A stretch of DNA of 64,000 nt from Chersky-840 sp963794615 (GTDB lineage Bacteria; Actinomycetota; Acidimicrobiia; Acidimicrobiales; UBA8190): the NCBI GenBank assembly GCA_963794615.1, contig CAWCEP010000006.1, positions 620,001 through 684,000 on the forward strand, given 5' to 3'. The position numbers were made by a program, and so were the translations under genes. The notes beneath the pieces are model-generated. The model had not been told where the DNA came from. It saw only the letters and a program-made list of their open reading frames with translations, and ran no database searches. This document shows positions 1 to 8,310 of this stretch, piece after piece; position 1 is the stretch's first letter; each line of letters begins with the position of its first letter.

Positions 1-659
1 GTGCGATGGGAGTGCACGACCCCCTTCGGGTCCGCCGTCGTGCCCGATGTGTATGCGATCAAGGCTGGCGAGGAAGGGTCGACCACGGTCGGTGCGGTCA
101 TCGGCTCGCCGTCGAGCAGCCGGTCGAAGGGGATCGCCCATGGTGGGACGGGTCCATCGCCGACGACGGCCACGAGCTCGAGGGAGGGCACCCCGGCTCT
201 GAACCCCTCGAGGGCGGCGACGTAGTCCTGATGTCCGAAGCGATCTGCGGTGATCAGAGCCCGAACCGCCGTGCGGCGGAGGATGTAGGCGACCTCCTTG
301 GGACCGTAGAAGTGGACGATGGGTGTCACCACGGCCCCGAGGAGGGCGGCCGCCCAAAACGTCACCGCCGCCTCGATCCAGTTGGGCAGCTGAAAGGCCA
401 CCACGTCTCCGGCCCCCACCCCGGCTGCCCGCAGACCACCGGCCATTCGGCCTGCGGCGTCGAGCACATCGGCGAACGTTCCGGCCCACGGTCGCACCGA
501 CGAGCGGATCTTGACCGTGAGCTCGGGCCGGGCCCGGATGGCGCCGACGACCATCTGGCCCACGGTGTCATCTCGCCACCAACCCGAGTCCACGTAGCCA
601 TCCGTGAGCACCGGCGGGATCACGCGCAGCCCCCACCGATCGCTTTCCTTCGATGCCAT
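1..659 (-). CDS. Acyl-CoA synthetase / AMP-binding enzyme (3' end outside window)
   Basis: This is the N-terminal 219 residues of an adenylate-forming enzyme that activates a carboxylic acid with ATP and CoA; the rest lies left of the window. The start is ATG at 659, beginning MASKESDRWGLRV. A region typical of the family (QLPNWIEAAVTFWAAALLGA) is followed at about residues 201-218 by the phosphate-binding A3 motif YTSGTTADPKGVVHSHR, which is diagnostic. The substrate cannot be told from this half. It points the same way as the thiolase and thiolase-fold genes upstream, which suggests a shared role in lipid or CoA-thioester degradation. Family call is firm; specificity unknown. Confidence 0.9.
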   Translation of the reverse strand, partial: MASKESDRWGLRVIPPVLTDGYVDSGWWRDDTVGQMVVGAIRARPELTVKIRSSVRPWAGTFADVLDAAGRMAGGLRAAGVGAGDVVAFQLPNWIEAAVTFWAAALLGAVVTPIVHFYGPKEVAYILRRTAVRALITADRFGHQDYVAALEGFRAGVPSLELVAVVGDGPVPPWAIPFDRLLDGEPMTAPTVVDPSSPALIAYTSGTTADPKGVVHSHR

Positions 660-875
660 CCCCGTCTTACGGGGCGGTCCGGACTTGCATGGGCTTACAG
701 TACGCGACACCTCAGGCAGTGCCGTACGAGACCATCAGCGATCCCCGCGGCTCAACAGCCGCGGCCAGCCGATGTGAGATCGCACGTCTGGGCGACACGG
801 AGGTGGCGCCGGACACACCCGTTCGGTGGGGTGCCGGCGAGAGGGCAGATGCTGCCGGCGGACCGTATCGCGCGG

Positions 876-2066
876 TCAGCCCAGCTCGGTGCCCAGGACC
901 GACACGAACGAGACCATCTCGCCGGGGTAGCCCCCGAGATTGTGCACCACGGCGAGCTTGCGGTCGTTGTCGATACGCCGGTTCTCGGGCGCCTCGCCTC
1001 GCAGCTGGAGCCAGCACTCGTAGTGCATGCGCAAGCCGGAGGCGCCGACAGGATGCCCGAAGCTCTTCAGGCCACCATCGGTGTTGACGGGAAGGCTGCC
1101 GTCGAGTGCGAACGTCCCGGCCAGGACCTCCTTCCACGCCGTCCCTCGCTCGGTGAAGGAGAGGTCCTCCATCAGCACGAGCTCGGTAGGGGTGAAGCAG
1201 TCGTGGACCTCAGCCATAGCGACCTGGGAGCGGGGGTCGTCGACACCGGCCTGTCGGTAGGCGTCCTCGGCGGCGAGGACCACCTCGGGGAACGTGGTGA
1301 AGTCGTAGTTCGGGTCGACGAGGCCGGAGCCGTCACCGGCGACCACCGACATGCCCTTGATGAAGAGGGGCTTGTCGGTATAGCGGTGGGCGTCCTCAGC
1401 CCGAACGACGATGGCGGCGGCGGCGCCGTCGGCTACGCCGGCGCAATCGAATACCGAGAGCTGTCCGGCGACAGCGGCCATCTTGAGGATGTTCTCCGCC
1501 GGCATCTCCTTGCGGAACTGCGCCAGCGGGTTGCGGGCACCGTTGAAGTGGTTCTTCTCGGCGATCTTGGCGGTCGCGAGCCGCAGCTCGACCGGGTCGA
1601 CACCGTACTTCTTGGCATAAGCCGGCAGGATCATCGAATACATCGCCGCCGCCGTCAGGGTGCGGGCCGTGCCGTCGTTGGGGGGAAGGCTGGCGTTGGT
1701 GCCGGCGAATCCGGTGTCCTTGAACTTGTCGCAACCGATCGCCATGGCGATGTCGTAGGCGCCGCTGGCGACCGCGTACGCCGCCTGGCGCAGGGCCTCC
1801 GAGCCGGTGGCACAGTAATTCTCGACGCGGGTCACCGGCTTTCCTTGAAGCTTGAGGGCCGAGGCGAGCACGATGCCCGAGCTCCCCGAGATCGCCATGC
1901 CCATCCAGTAGGCGTCGATGTCCTGCTTCGTCACGCCTACCGATGCCAGCACCTGGTCGGCCGCGTCGATCAGGAGGTCATCGCGCCCACGGTCGAAGTG
2001 CTCCCGGAACGGGGTGCACGACATGCCGACAATGGCGACACGGTCCTTGATGCCGTTCGAGCTCAC
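876..2066 (-). CDS. Thiolase family protein (SCP2/non-specific lipid-transfer type)
   Basis: A 396-residue thiolase that probably cleaves or forms beta-ketoacyl-CoA in fatty-acid or side-chain degradation. The nucleophile is Cys85 in ENYCATGSEA, with HDCF at 289-292 and the catalytic His338 in GHPVGASG, both typical of SCP2-type thiolases. The usual second active-site Cys near the C-terminus is absent: the motif reads NLGGYPG at 376-382, as is common in this subgroup. I chose GTG at 2066 because it overlaps the TGA of the upstream gene (GTGA), giving translational coupling; an upstream extension to 2204 would run through the end of that gene. Confidence 0.88.
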   Translation of the reverse strand: MSSNGIKDRVAIVGMSCTPFREHFDRGRDDLLIDAADQVLASVGVTKQDIDAYWMGMAISGSSGIVLASALKLQGKPVTRVENYCATGSEALRQAAYAVASGAYDIAMAIGCDKFKDTGFAGTNASLPPNDGTARTLTAAAMYSMILPAYAKKYGVDPVELRLATAKIAEKNHFNGARNPLAQFRKEMPAENILKMAAVAGQLSVFDCAGVADGAAAAIVVRAEDAHRYTDKPLFIKGMSVVAGDGSGLVDPNYDFTTFPEVVLAAEDAYRQAGVDDPRSQVAMAEVHDCFTPTELVLMEDLSFTERGTAWKEVLAGTFALDGSLPVNTDGGLKSFGHPVGASGLRMHYECWLQLRGEAPENRRIDNDRKLAVVHNLGGYPGEMVSFVSVLGTELG

Positions 2067-3475
2067 GGTGCCTCCTTCGCTGCGACCGGACGGGCCTTCC
2101 AGAAGTAATTGTGGATCTCGTCGGCGGTGAACAGCCGGCGAAACGTCATCTCCACACGCGTGCCCACCTCGATGTCGTCGACGTCGCAATCGGTCAGCTG
2201 ACACGGGAAGCGGCCACCGCCGTCGAAGTCGAGCACCGCGAAGATCACCGGCGGGCTTTCCGAGTAGATGAGCCGGTCGACCGTGTAGGTGGCGACGGTC
2301 GCCAACGTCTCGGACTCGGGCACCTGCTCCATGTCGTCGGTGGTGCCCCCGTAGATCCCGACCCGCTGGGGCGGCAGGTGGACGATGTCAGTGTGCCGGT
2401 CGCGAGAGCCGACGAACCCGAATTTCCAATCCGTGGAGCGGGCCGCCGCGGAAGAAGACGGCCGGTTGGGCATGGGACGGTTGGGTGGTTCGACATCGAC
2501 CATGTTCCGCCACGTCAAGAACTTGCCGTAGGGGACCGGCGCCCCCCGCCCGATCTGGTCGGCGACCGACTTGGCGGGGGAAAATGAAGCAACGGCGTCG
2601 GTCGTCCGGAACAGCAGGACGTCCACACCATCGGCCAGGACCACCACCGCGATGGTCGTGGCCGGCTCGGCCTTGTCGAGCACGTCGGCGAGCACGACGC
2701 CGAAGTGGGCGGCGCCCGTGTTGCCCACGGCAGCATCGAGGTTGTCGGCGACCGCCTTGGCGCCGAGCCTGGCCGTGGCCGCCCGCACCGCCCGGGCGTG
2801 GTTGCCGGTGACGACGGCGACGTCGACCTGGTCGGGATTCAGGTCGCACGCCTTGAGCGCCGCGTTCCAGGCCCGCTCGGCCATGGGCACGTAGACCGTC
2901 TCACCGAAGCGCTCCTCCCACCGGCGCGGTCTCGGCGAGCCCGGGGTCCGCCAGTGATCGACGAACTCCTCTGTCTCCGACGCACCGCCCAGGTACTCGG
3001 CGATCACCGCACCGTGGCTGTCGTCGCCCACGAGGAGGGCGGCACCACCGTCGCCCCCTTCGGCTTCGTCGGCGCTCATCGGCAAACCGCCCCGCATCCC
3101 GGCCATGGTGACAAGTACCTCGTCGACGCCACGAGAGGCGGCCAGGAAGGCGCCGACCCCTGACCGGAAGGCGCCGTTGACGTCCATGACGGCGACCGAG
3201 GCATCGAGGCGAAGCGCGGCGTGGATGGCGGTGGCGTTGGTCTTCTCGGCGTAGGCGGGCTCCGCGGTCGCGAACCACAGCGCGTCGGGCGACGCCCCAC
3301 CCACCGACCGCAGGGCCAGGCGGGCAGCCTCGAACCCCATGGTGGTGGTGTCCTCGTCGAACGAGGCCACGGTCCGCTGGCCCCGGCCCGGGGTACCCCC
3401 GAAGATCGAGGCGACGTCCTTGCGCTCGAGCCGGCGATAGGGGATATAGGCGGCGTAGCTCCGGATCCCTCTCAT
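2063..3475 (-). CDS. Thiolase-fold (HMG-CoA synthase/KAS III-like) protein fused to DUF35 OB-fold
   Basis: A 470-residue two-domain protein. Residues 1-300 have a KAS III/HMG-CoA synthase fold, with His226 in TGNHARA and Asn252 in VGNTGAAH at the usual His and Asn positions, but Phe103 (NGAFRSG) stands where the catalytic Cys is expected. Residues from about 345 to the end form a DUF35 acyl-CoA-binding OB fold; its zinc-ribbon cysteines are replaced (GSRDRHTDIVHLPP). The gene overlaps the thiolase start by GTGA. Archaeal thiolase, HMG-CoA synthase and DUF35 proteins are known to form one complex; here two of these parts are fused, so I infer a scaffold or substrate-channel partner of the thiolase rather than an independent synthase. 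Confidence 0.8.
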   Translation of the reverse strand: MRGIRSYAAYIPYRRLERKDVASIFGGTPGRGQRTVASFDEDTTTMGFEAARLALRSVGGASPDALWFATAEPAYAEKTNATAIHAALRLDASVAVMDVNGAFRSGVGAFLAASRGVDEVLVTMAGMRGGLPMSADEAEGGDGGAALLVGDDSHGAVIAEYLGGASETEEFVDHWRTPGSPRPRRWEERFGETVYVPMAERAWNAALKACDLNPDQVDVAVVTGNHARAVRAATARLGAKAVADNLDAAVGNTGAAHFGVVLADVLDKAEPATTIAVVVLADGVDVLLFRTTDAVASFSPAKSVADQIGRGAPVPYGKFLTWRNMVDVEPPNRPMPNRPSSSAAARSTDWKFGFVGSRDRHTDIVHLPPQRVGIYGGTTDDMEQVPESETLATVATYTVDRLIYSESPPVIFAVLDFDGGGRFPCQLTDCDVDDIEVGTRVEMTFRRLFTADEIHNYFWKARPVAAKEAP

Positions 3476-3669
3476 CGAACTCCGGGGTCGCTGCGTCGGA
3501 GACCGAGCCGCACCTTTCCACCTCCGTGAGTGTGGTCGTCACGCCTTGTGGCCATCCGGAGCCTAGCAACGAGGCGGCCGGCCCCCAACCTCGGTGGAGG
3601 CGTCCCGGCGCGTCCACGCTCTCACGCCGAAGCCCCCCGTTTGTGCGACTGCTGACCCCGGGTCCCCCT

Positions 3670-4899
3670 CTATACGCGGTCGAGCTCCAACATCTTGATG
3701 GCATTGCCTCGCAGGATCTTGTAGGCGACGTCGTCGTCCAGACCGGCGCACAGCTTTTCGACGTAGGCCTCCGAATGCGGCCAGGTGGTGTCGGTGTGCG
3801 GATAGTCCGTCTCGAAGCAGATGTTGTCCTCACCGACTTCGTCCAGTGAGCGGAGGCCGTGCCGGTCGGCCGTGAAGCAACCGAAGATGCGCCCGTAGTA
3901 CTGCGTGGAAGGGCGTACCGGGATCCGCTCCTTGGCGTTCGTCCACGCGTCGTGCATCTCCCACACGGTGTCGGCACGCTCCAGGATGTAGGGGATCCAC
4001 CCGATTTGGCCCTCGGAGTAGGCCAGCTTCAACTTGGGGAACTTGAGCAGATTGCCGGAAAACAGCCAATCGGCCAGAGACGCAATGGCGTTGTTGAATC
4101 CCAGAGCGACTCCCACGGCCTTGTTCGAGTCAGGCGATGCGACCGGGTTCGAACTGCTCGATCCAACGTGCATGCACACGGTCACGCCGTAGTCGTTGCA
4201 CACCTCCCACAACGGGTCCCAATAGTCCGTGTTGATGCTGGGCAGCTTCAGACGAGTGGGCATCTCACTGAACGCAATGGCCCGGACTCCTCGCTCGGCA
4301 TTGCGCTTGGTTTCAGCCGCGGCGAGATCTGCGTCCCACAGAGGGATGAGACACAGAGGGATGTTGACCCCACCCGACGGTCCGCACCACTCTTCCACCA
4401 TCCAGTCGTTGTTCGCCTTGACGCAGGCCAGGCCGAGCTCCTTGTCCTTCCCCTCGTGAAATGTCTGCCCGCAGAATCGAGGGAAGGTCGGAAACGGGAG
4501 GGACCCATCGGTGTGGTTGAGGGCGAGGTCCTTGACGCGCTCGTCGCGGTCCCAGCACCCTTTGCGCATCTCGTCGAAGGTCGTGGCCGTCATCGTCATC
4601 TGGGTTCGGTCAAACACGATGTTGCCCTGAGCGTCGATCGTGGTCGATGCCTGGGGAATGGCCACGAACTTCTTCTGCACGTAGATCAACTCATCGTCGT
4701 AGTACCAGGCGTCACCCCAATCCCCTTCCGGGTCCTCGACCATGTCGTATTTGGCGCCTGACAGGTGCTTGAAGCTGCCCCACCGTTTGCGCTCGACCCG
4801 GGGGCCCCTCTCCCGGTACTGCTCCGGCAGCCAGGTTTGCCACACATGGGGAGGCTCAACGACATGGTCGTCCACACTTACGATCTTGGGCTGCGTCAT
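3670..4899 (-). CDS. Amidohydrolase family protein (amidohydrolase 2)
   Basis: A 409-residue metal-dependent hydrolase or decarboxylase of the amidohydrolase-2 family. The N-terminus has DDHVVEPPHVW, the family's D-x-H-x-x-E-P signature; MHVGSSS in the middle and FETDYPHTDTTWP near the end carry the other expected metal-site histidine and aspartate. The start ATG at 4899 is followed by TQPKIVSVDDH. It lies 194 bases upstream of the thiolase-fold gene on the same strand. Related genes are often found in actinobacterial steroid and aromatic degradation clusters, which agrees with the neighbours, but the substrate is not evident. Confidence 0.85.
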   Translation of the reverse strand: MTQPKIVSVDDHVVEPPHVWQTWLPEQYRERGPRVERKRWGSFKHLSGAKYDMVEDPEGDWGDAWYYDDELIYVQKKFVAIPQASTTIDAQGNIVFDRTQMTMTATTFDEMRKGCWDRDERVKDLALNHTDGSLPFPTFPRFCGQTFHEGKDKELGLACVKANNDWMVEEWCGPSGGVNIPLCLIPLWDADLAAAETKRNAERGVRAIAFSEMPTRLKLPSINTDYWDPLWEVCNDYGVTVCMHVGSSSSNPVASPDSNKAVGVALGFNNAIASLADWLFSGNLLKFPKLKLAYSEGQIGWIPYILERADTVWEMHDAWTNAKERIPVRPSTQYYGRIFGCFTADRHGLRSLDEVGEDNICFETDYPHTDTTWPHSEAYVEKLCAGLDDDVAYKILRGNAIKMLELDRV

Positions 4900-5158
4900 A
4901 CACCGAGATTACCCCCACCCTGACGCCCGTGTCAGGTGTCGTCTCGGCCCGCCGCGAAGCTGAGCCCAGGTCCCTTCGAAACCGGGCTCCATGTGAGGGT
5001 CATGGTCCACGTCCCGCCGTCGCCGTTGGCCCCGACGAGGTGGTCGCAACCCGCGCTTGCACGGGCGGCCTCGGGGGAGGGCCCCCGACCGCACCTTGTG
5101 CCGCAGATCCCGAGTCGCGACCAGATGCCGACTCTGTCCGGGGGTACATAATCACGAC

Positions 5159-6142
5159 ATGACGACGATCTACTACGAGGACGATGCCGATCTCCGAGCC
5201 CTGGCCGGGAAGACGGTCGCAGTGGTCGGGTACGGCAATCAAGGCCGATCCTGGGCGCTCAACCTGAGGGACAGTGGGTGTGAACCCCTCGTCTGCGTCC
5301 GGCACGATCGAACTCGTGAGCAGGCCGGCTTGGATGGTTTCGAGACGCATGACCTTCGAACCGCCAACGGGGCCGATGTCATCTGCATCCTCGTGCCCGA
5401 CGACGTCATCCCAATGTTGGGACTCGTGCCGGGCCCACGGTCGTGTGTGATCGTGGCCTCCGGCTACACCCTCGCGTTCGGTCGTCTCGCCCCTGCCGGC
5501 GACGCAGGCATGGTGGCGCCACGCATGCTCGGCCCCGAAGTGAGGCTTTGTTACGAAGAAGGCGTGGGGTTCATTTCTGCTCTCGGCGTCCACCGCGATG
5601 TGACCGGCAGTGCTCTTGCTTGTGTGCTCGCCGTGGCCGGGGCCATTGGCGGTTTGCGGCAGGGAGGCATCGAGCTCACGCCGATGCAGGAGGCAGTACT
5701 CGATCTTGGCGTGGAGCAGGTGCTCTCACCAGCGCTCACGGCGGTGAGCACCGCATTCGTCCAGACGATGGTGGAACGAGGGATTCCCATCGAAGCGGTC
5801 ATCACCGAATTGGTGTTGTCGGGTGAGGTCGAGCGGACGTATCGACTGCTTCGTGAAGTGGGCTACGCCGTCCAGTCGGAATACCACTCGCCGACCAGTC
5901 AATATGGCCAGCTCACCCGGCGCGGCCGTTACGACCATCTTGACCTGCTCTCGACGATGCGCTCCCTAGCCGATGACATCGAGAGCGGTCGGTTTGCCGA
6001 CGAGTGGGACGCGGAACGAGATGCCGGCTACCCGAATCTCACGACTCTCAAGGACCAGCATGCTGGTGTTGCCATCCGCGAGTACGAAGCCGAGCTTCGA
6101 ACGCGGCTCGGACCCGGTGCCATGCAGCGGAACGGCGTGTGA
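5159..6142 (+). CDS. Ketol-acid reductoisomerase-like protein, catalytic His replaced
   Basis: A 327-residue homologue of IlvC, the NADPH-dependent isomeroreductase of branched-chain amino-acid synthesis. The nucleotide loop GYGNQG is at 24-29, followed by RSWALNLRDSG, very close to true IlvC. The Mg ligands appear kept: D182 and E186 in LDLGVEQ, E217 in ITELVLSG, and the serine of HSPTSQYG near 244. The segment corresponding to the catalytic SHGFNI reads ASGYTL, so the essential His is Ser101, and APK is APR. The ATG at 5159 is favoured because upstream residues look non-coding. It stands alone, without ilvB/ilvN, so I infer a paralogue with changed chemistry, not the housekeeping enzyme. 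Confidence 0.75.
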   Translation: MTTIYYEDDADLRALAGKTVAVVGYGNQGRSWALNLRDSGCEPLVCVRHDRTREQAGLDGFETHDLRTANGADVICILVPDDVIPMLGLVPGPRSCVIVASGYTLAFGRLAPAGDAGMVAPRMLGPEVRLCYEEGVGFISALGVHRDVTGSALACVLAVAGAIGGLRQGGIELTPMQEAVLDLGVEQVLSPALTAVSTAFVQTMVERGIPIEAVITELVLSGEVERTYRLLREVGYAVQSEYHSPTSQYGQLTRRGRYDHLDLLSTMRSLADDIESGRFADEWDAERDAGYPNLTTLKDQHAGVAIREYEAELRTRLGPGAMQRNGV

Positions 6143-6163
6143 TCACCTCAATTGACAGTGCCC

Positions 6164-7102
6164 CTATAGGACGAGGGACTCGGGATGACGCGCCTCCACC
6201 ATCCTGCGCATGCCGACCTGCCACGGCACCTTTGTTCGACCCAACACATCGTGCATGGTTGTCACGTCGGGCCACAGCGGCCAGGGGGCGGTGTCCTCAT
6301 AACGAAAGCGGACCTCCCGACCGACGAGGGTGGCGAGGAATTGGCAGTACTCCTCGGCGCTCACGGTCTCGCTTCCAGCCCAATTGACGGTCACTGCCGG
6401 CTCAGCGGCCACCTCGAGCGCTCGGATGCCGAGCCGGACGTAGTCGTCTTCGTAGATGGGGTTGTAATTGTTCGGCCTGTCCGGGTGCAGGACGACGTCC
6501 CTGTCGGCGAGGATGCGGTCGAGTCGGTCGGCCGGAGCCCCGCCCAGAGGCCCGTAGGTTGAAAAGATCCGGATCACGGTGAGGGGCACGCCATGCTCGG
6601 CCGCGCTGAACCGGGCGACAGATTCCCCGGCAATCTTCGACAAGCTGTAGAGCCCGAGGTGGACGCCGGGCGGGTCGTCCTCGCGCAGGGGACGCCGACC
6701 CTGGTACTCGTACGTCGAGCCTGAGGAGCAAAAGACCAATCCCCGAAATGTGGACCGGAATCGGCGCGAGCATTCGGCGATCAACCGCCCCGGTACCTGG
6801 GCGTTCACTTCGAAGGTGCGTTGCCAATCGGTCCTCGCGTCGGCGCCGATGCGCGCCGCGGCGTGGAAGACGTGGGTCAAGGGTCGGCCGCCGCCGTCTG
6901 TGATCGACGAGAGGTCGAACGTGGCCACTTCACTCACGATGGGCACGATGCCGACGTTCCGCAGGCGCGCCTCGTCTCCCGGTTGGGAACACCGCGCCAG
7001 TCCGTAGACATCGTGATCCCGGGCCAGGGCCCGGGCGATGGGGAAGCCGATCCGACCTGTGGCCCCGGTGACGAGCACGGACCACCGCTCTGGCGTGGTC
7101 AT
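6164..7102 (-). CDS. NAD(P)-dependent epimerase/dehydratase (extended SDR)
   Basis: A 312-residue extended short-chain dehydrogenase. The Rossmann motif TGATGRIG lies near residue 13, and HVFHAAARIG and CSSGSTYEYQ are typical of the family. The catalytic Tyr and Lys are in YSLSKIAGE. The substrate is likely an NDP-sugar or similar alcohol; there is no way to tell which. ATG at 7102 gives MTTPERWSVLVTG; an upstream extension would lack the characteristic start. It is convergent with the KARI-like gene (21 bases between stops) and divergent from the DUF1214 gene (26 bases between starts), so its promoter region is very short. Confidence 0.85.
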   Translation of the reverse strand: MTTPERWSVLVTGATGRIGFPIARALARDHDVYGLARCSQPGDEARLRNVGIVPIVSEVATFDLSSITDGGGRPLTHVFHAAARIGADARTDWQRTFEVNAQVPGRLIAECSRRFRSTFRGLVFCSSGSTYEYQGRRPLREDDPPGVHLGLYSLSKIAGESVARFSAAEHGVPLTVIRIFSTYGPLGGAPADRLDRILADRDVVLHPDRPNNYNPIYEDDYVRLGIRALEVAAEPAVTVNWAGSETVSAEEYCQFLATLVGREVRFRYEDTAPWPLWPDVTTMHDVLGRTKVPWQVGMRRMVEARHPESLVL

Positions 7103-7128
7103 GGCCCGGGACCCTAGCGTTTGCCGCC

Positions 7129-8295
7129 GTGGACGAGGCACCGGACCAGGCGACCGGGGACGAAGCCAATCGGGCGCGACTCGATGCCGCGTGGAAGGTG
7201 TGGATCGACTCGCAGAAGGCGGCGATCGAAACGGTCCGGACGGCCCAGGGCGTCCCCCGCACCACACTCGACGAGGCCGAGGGCTACCGGTGGATCACAC
7301 GGTTGGTCTCTCTGGCCCAGGAGTGGTTCATCGAGAAGTCGGATCCCTTGCACCCACAGCTGTTTCAGTCGCAGACCGAGTACCGCAAGCTCCTCGTCGA
7401 CAATCCCGACGTCCGCTACGGGTTCTGCACACTCGACGAAACGCGGACCTACCGACTCGTGGGCACGAGGGGAGAGGCTGCCTATATCGGCCTCACGTTC
7501 GGCACGCCGGTTGGAAAAGGTCCTGTCGATGGCAAGACGGGCACGACCGTCCAGGCGCACATCGACCAGTTCGAGCTCGGGCCCAACGGCGAGGTGGACA
7601 TCCTCATCGTCCCTGAGGGCGATCATTCGACGAGCCACAAGAACCGTGTCGAGATGGCACTGGGCACCGGCCAGTTGGCCGTCCGAGAGACCTTCTTCGA
7701 TCGTCGCGTCGACCGGCCCGCAGACCTGCGCGTCGAGTTGGTGGACGGCGAGCCGCCACCGGTGTTGGGCGTCGAGGAGCTCGCCAGCAAGCTCGAGTTC
7801 GCGGGGATATTCGTCCAGTTCGTGGCGGCGACAGCCGTGAACATGTGGCACGACACGGCGGACAACGTGAACAGATTCGGAGGCACCGCCGGTGCGGTCC
7901 ACGTCGCCGCTCAGGACGACGAGGTCCGGTCTCACAGCAACGCCGAGATGACATATCACGGCGGTCGCTGGGTGTTGGGTGAGGGAGAAGCGCTCGTGGT
8001 GACCATCCATGACCCGCCGACGGAGTTCCTCTATTGGGGTTTGACCACGTCCACGGCGTGGATGGAGAGCCTCGATTACCGTTACACGACCACTAACTTG
8101 AACAACCACACGGCGCGGCGAGCAGCCGACGGGAACTGGCGGTTGGTCATCGCACCGAATGACCCTGGCGTTCCGAACTGGTTGGATACCCAGGGACGTC
8201 GCGAGGGCTACATGATCGTCCGCTGGGTGCTGGCCGATGGCCCGCCCCATCCCACCTGCGAACTGGTGACGATCGCGAGTCTCAAAGGGAGCTGA
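7129..8295 (+). CDS. DUF1214 domain-containing protein
   Basis: A 388-residue protein starting GTG at 7129 (VDEAPDQATGDE). The C-terminal half, with FLYWGLTTSTAWMESLDYRY, TNLNNHTA and APNDPGVPNWLDTQG, matches the DUF1214 pattern seen in many mycobacterial and other actinobacterial proteins of unknown function. There is no signal peptide or membrane segment. Its neighbours are an epimerase and a sulfotransferase, the latter convergent with 15 bases between the stops. DUF1214 genes often sit near lipid- or steroid-metabolising genes, but no reaction has been fixed for the family, so I give no function. Confidence 0.8.
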   Translation: MDEAPDQATGDEANRARLDAAWKVWIDSQKAAIETVRTAQGVPRTTLDEAEGYRWITRLVSLAQEWFIEKSDPLHPQLFQSQTEYRKLLVDNPDVRYGFCTLDETRTYRLVGTRGEAAYIGLTFGTPVGKGPVDGKTGTTVQAHIDQFELGPNGEVDILIVPEGDHSTSHKNRVEMALGTGQLAVRETFFDRRVDRPADLRVELVDGEPPPVLGVEELASKLEFAGIFVQFVAATAVNMWHDTADNVNRFGGTAGAVHVAAQDDEVRSHSNAEMTYHGGRWVLGEGEALVVTIHDPPTEFLYWGLTTSTAWMESLDYRYTTTNLNNHTARRAADGNWRLVIAPNDPGVPNWLDTQGRREGYMIVRWVLADGPPHPTCELVTIASLKGS

Positions 8296-8310
8296 TCGAC
8301 CCGGGTCCCC

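Noticed and set aside
6..2108. Long open frame on the plus strand across the acyl-CoA synthetase and thiolase genes
   Set aside because: It is the antisense shadow of minus-strand genes with clear motifs; its composition is Arg/Gly/His-rich and matches no family.
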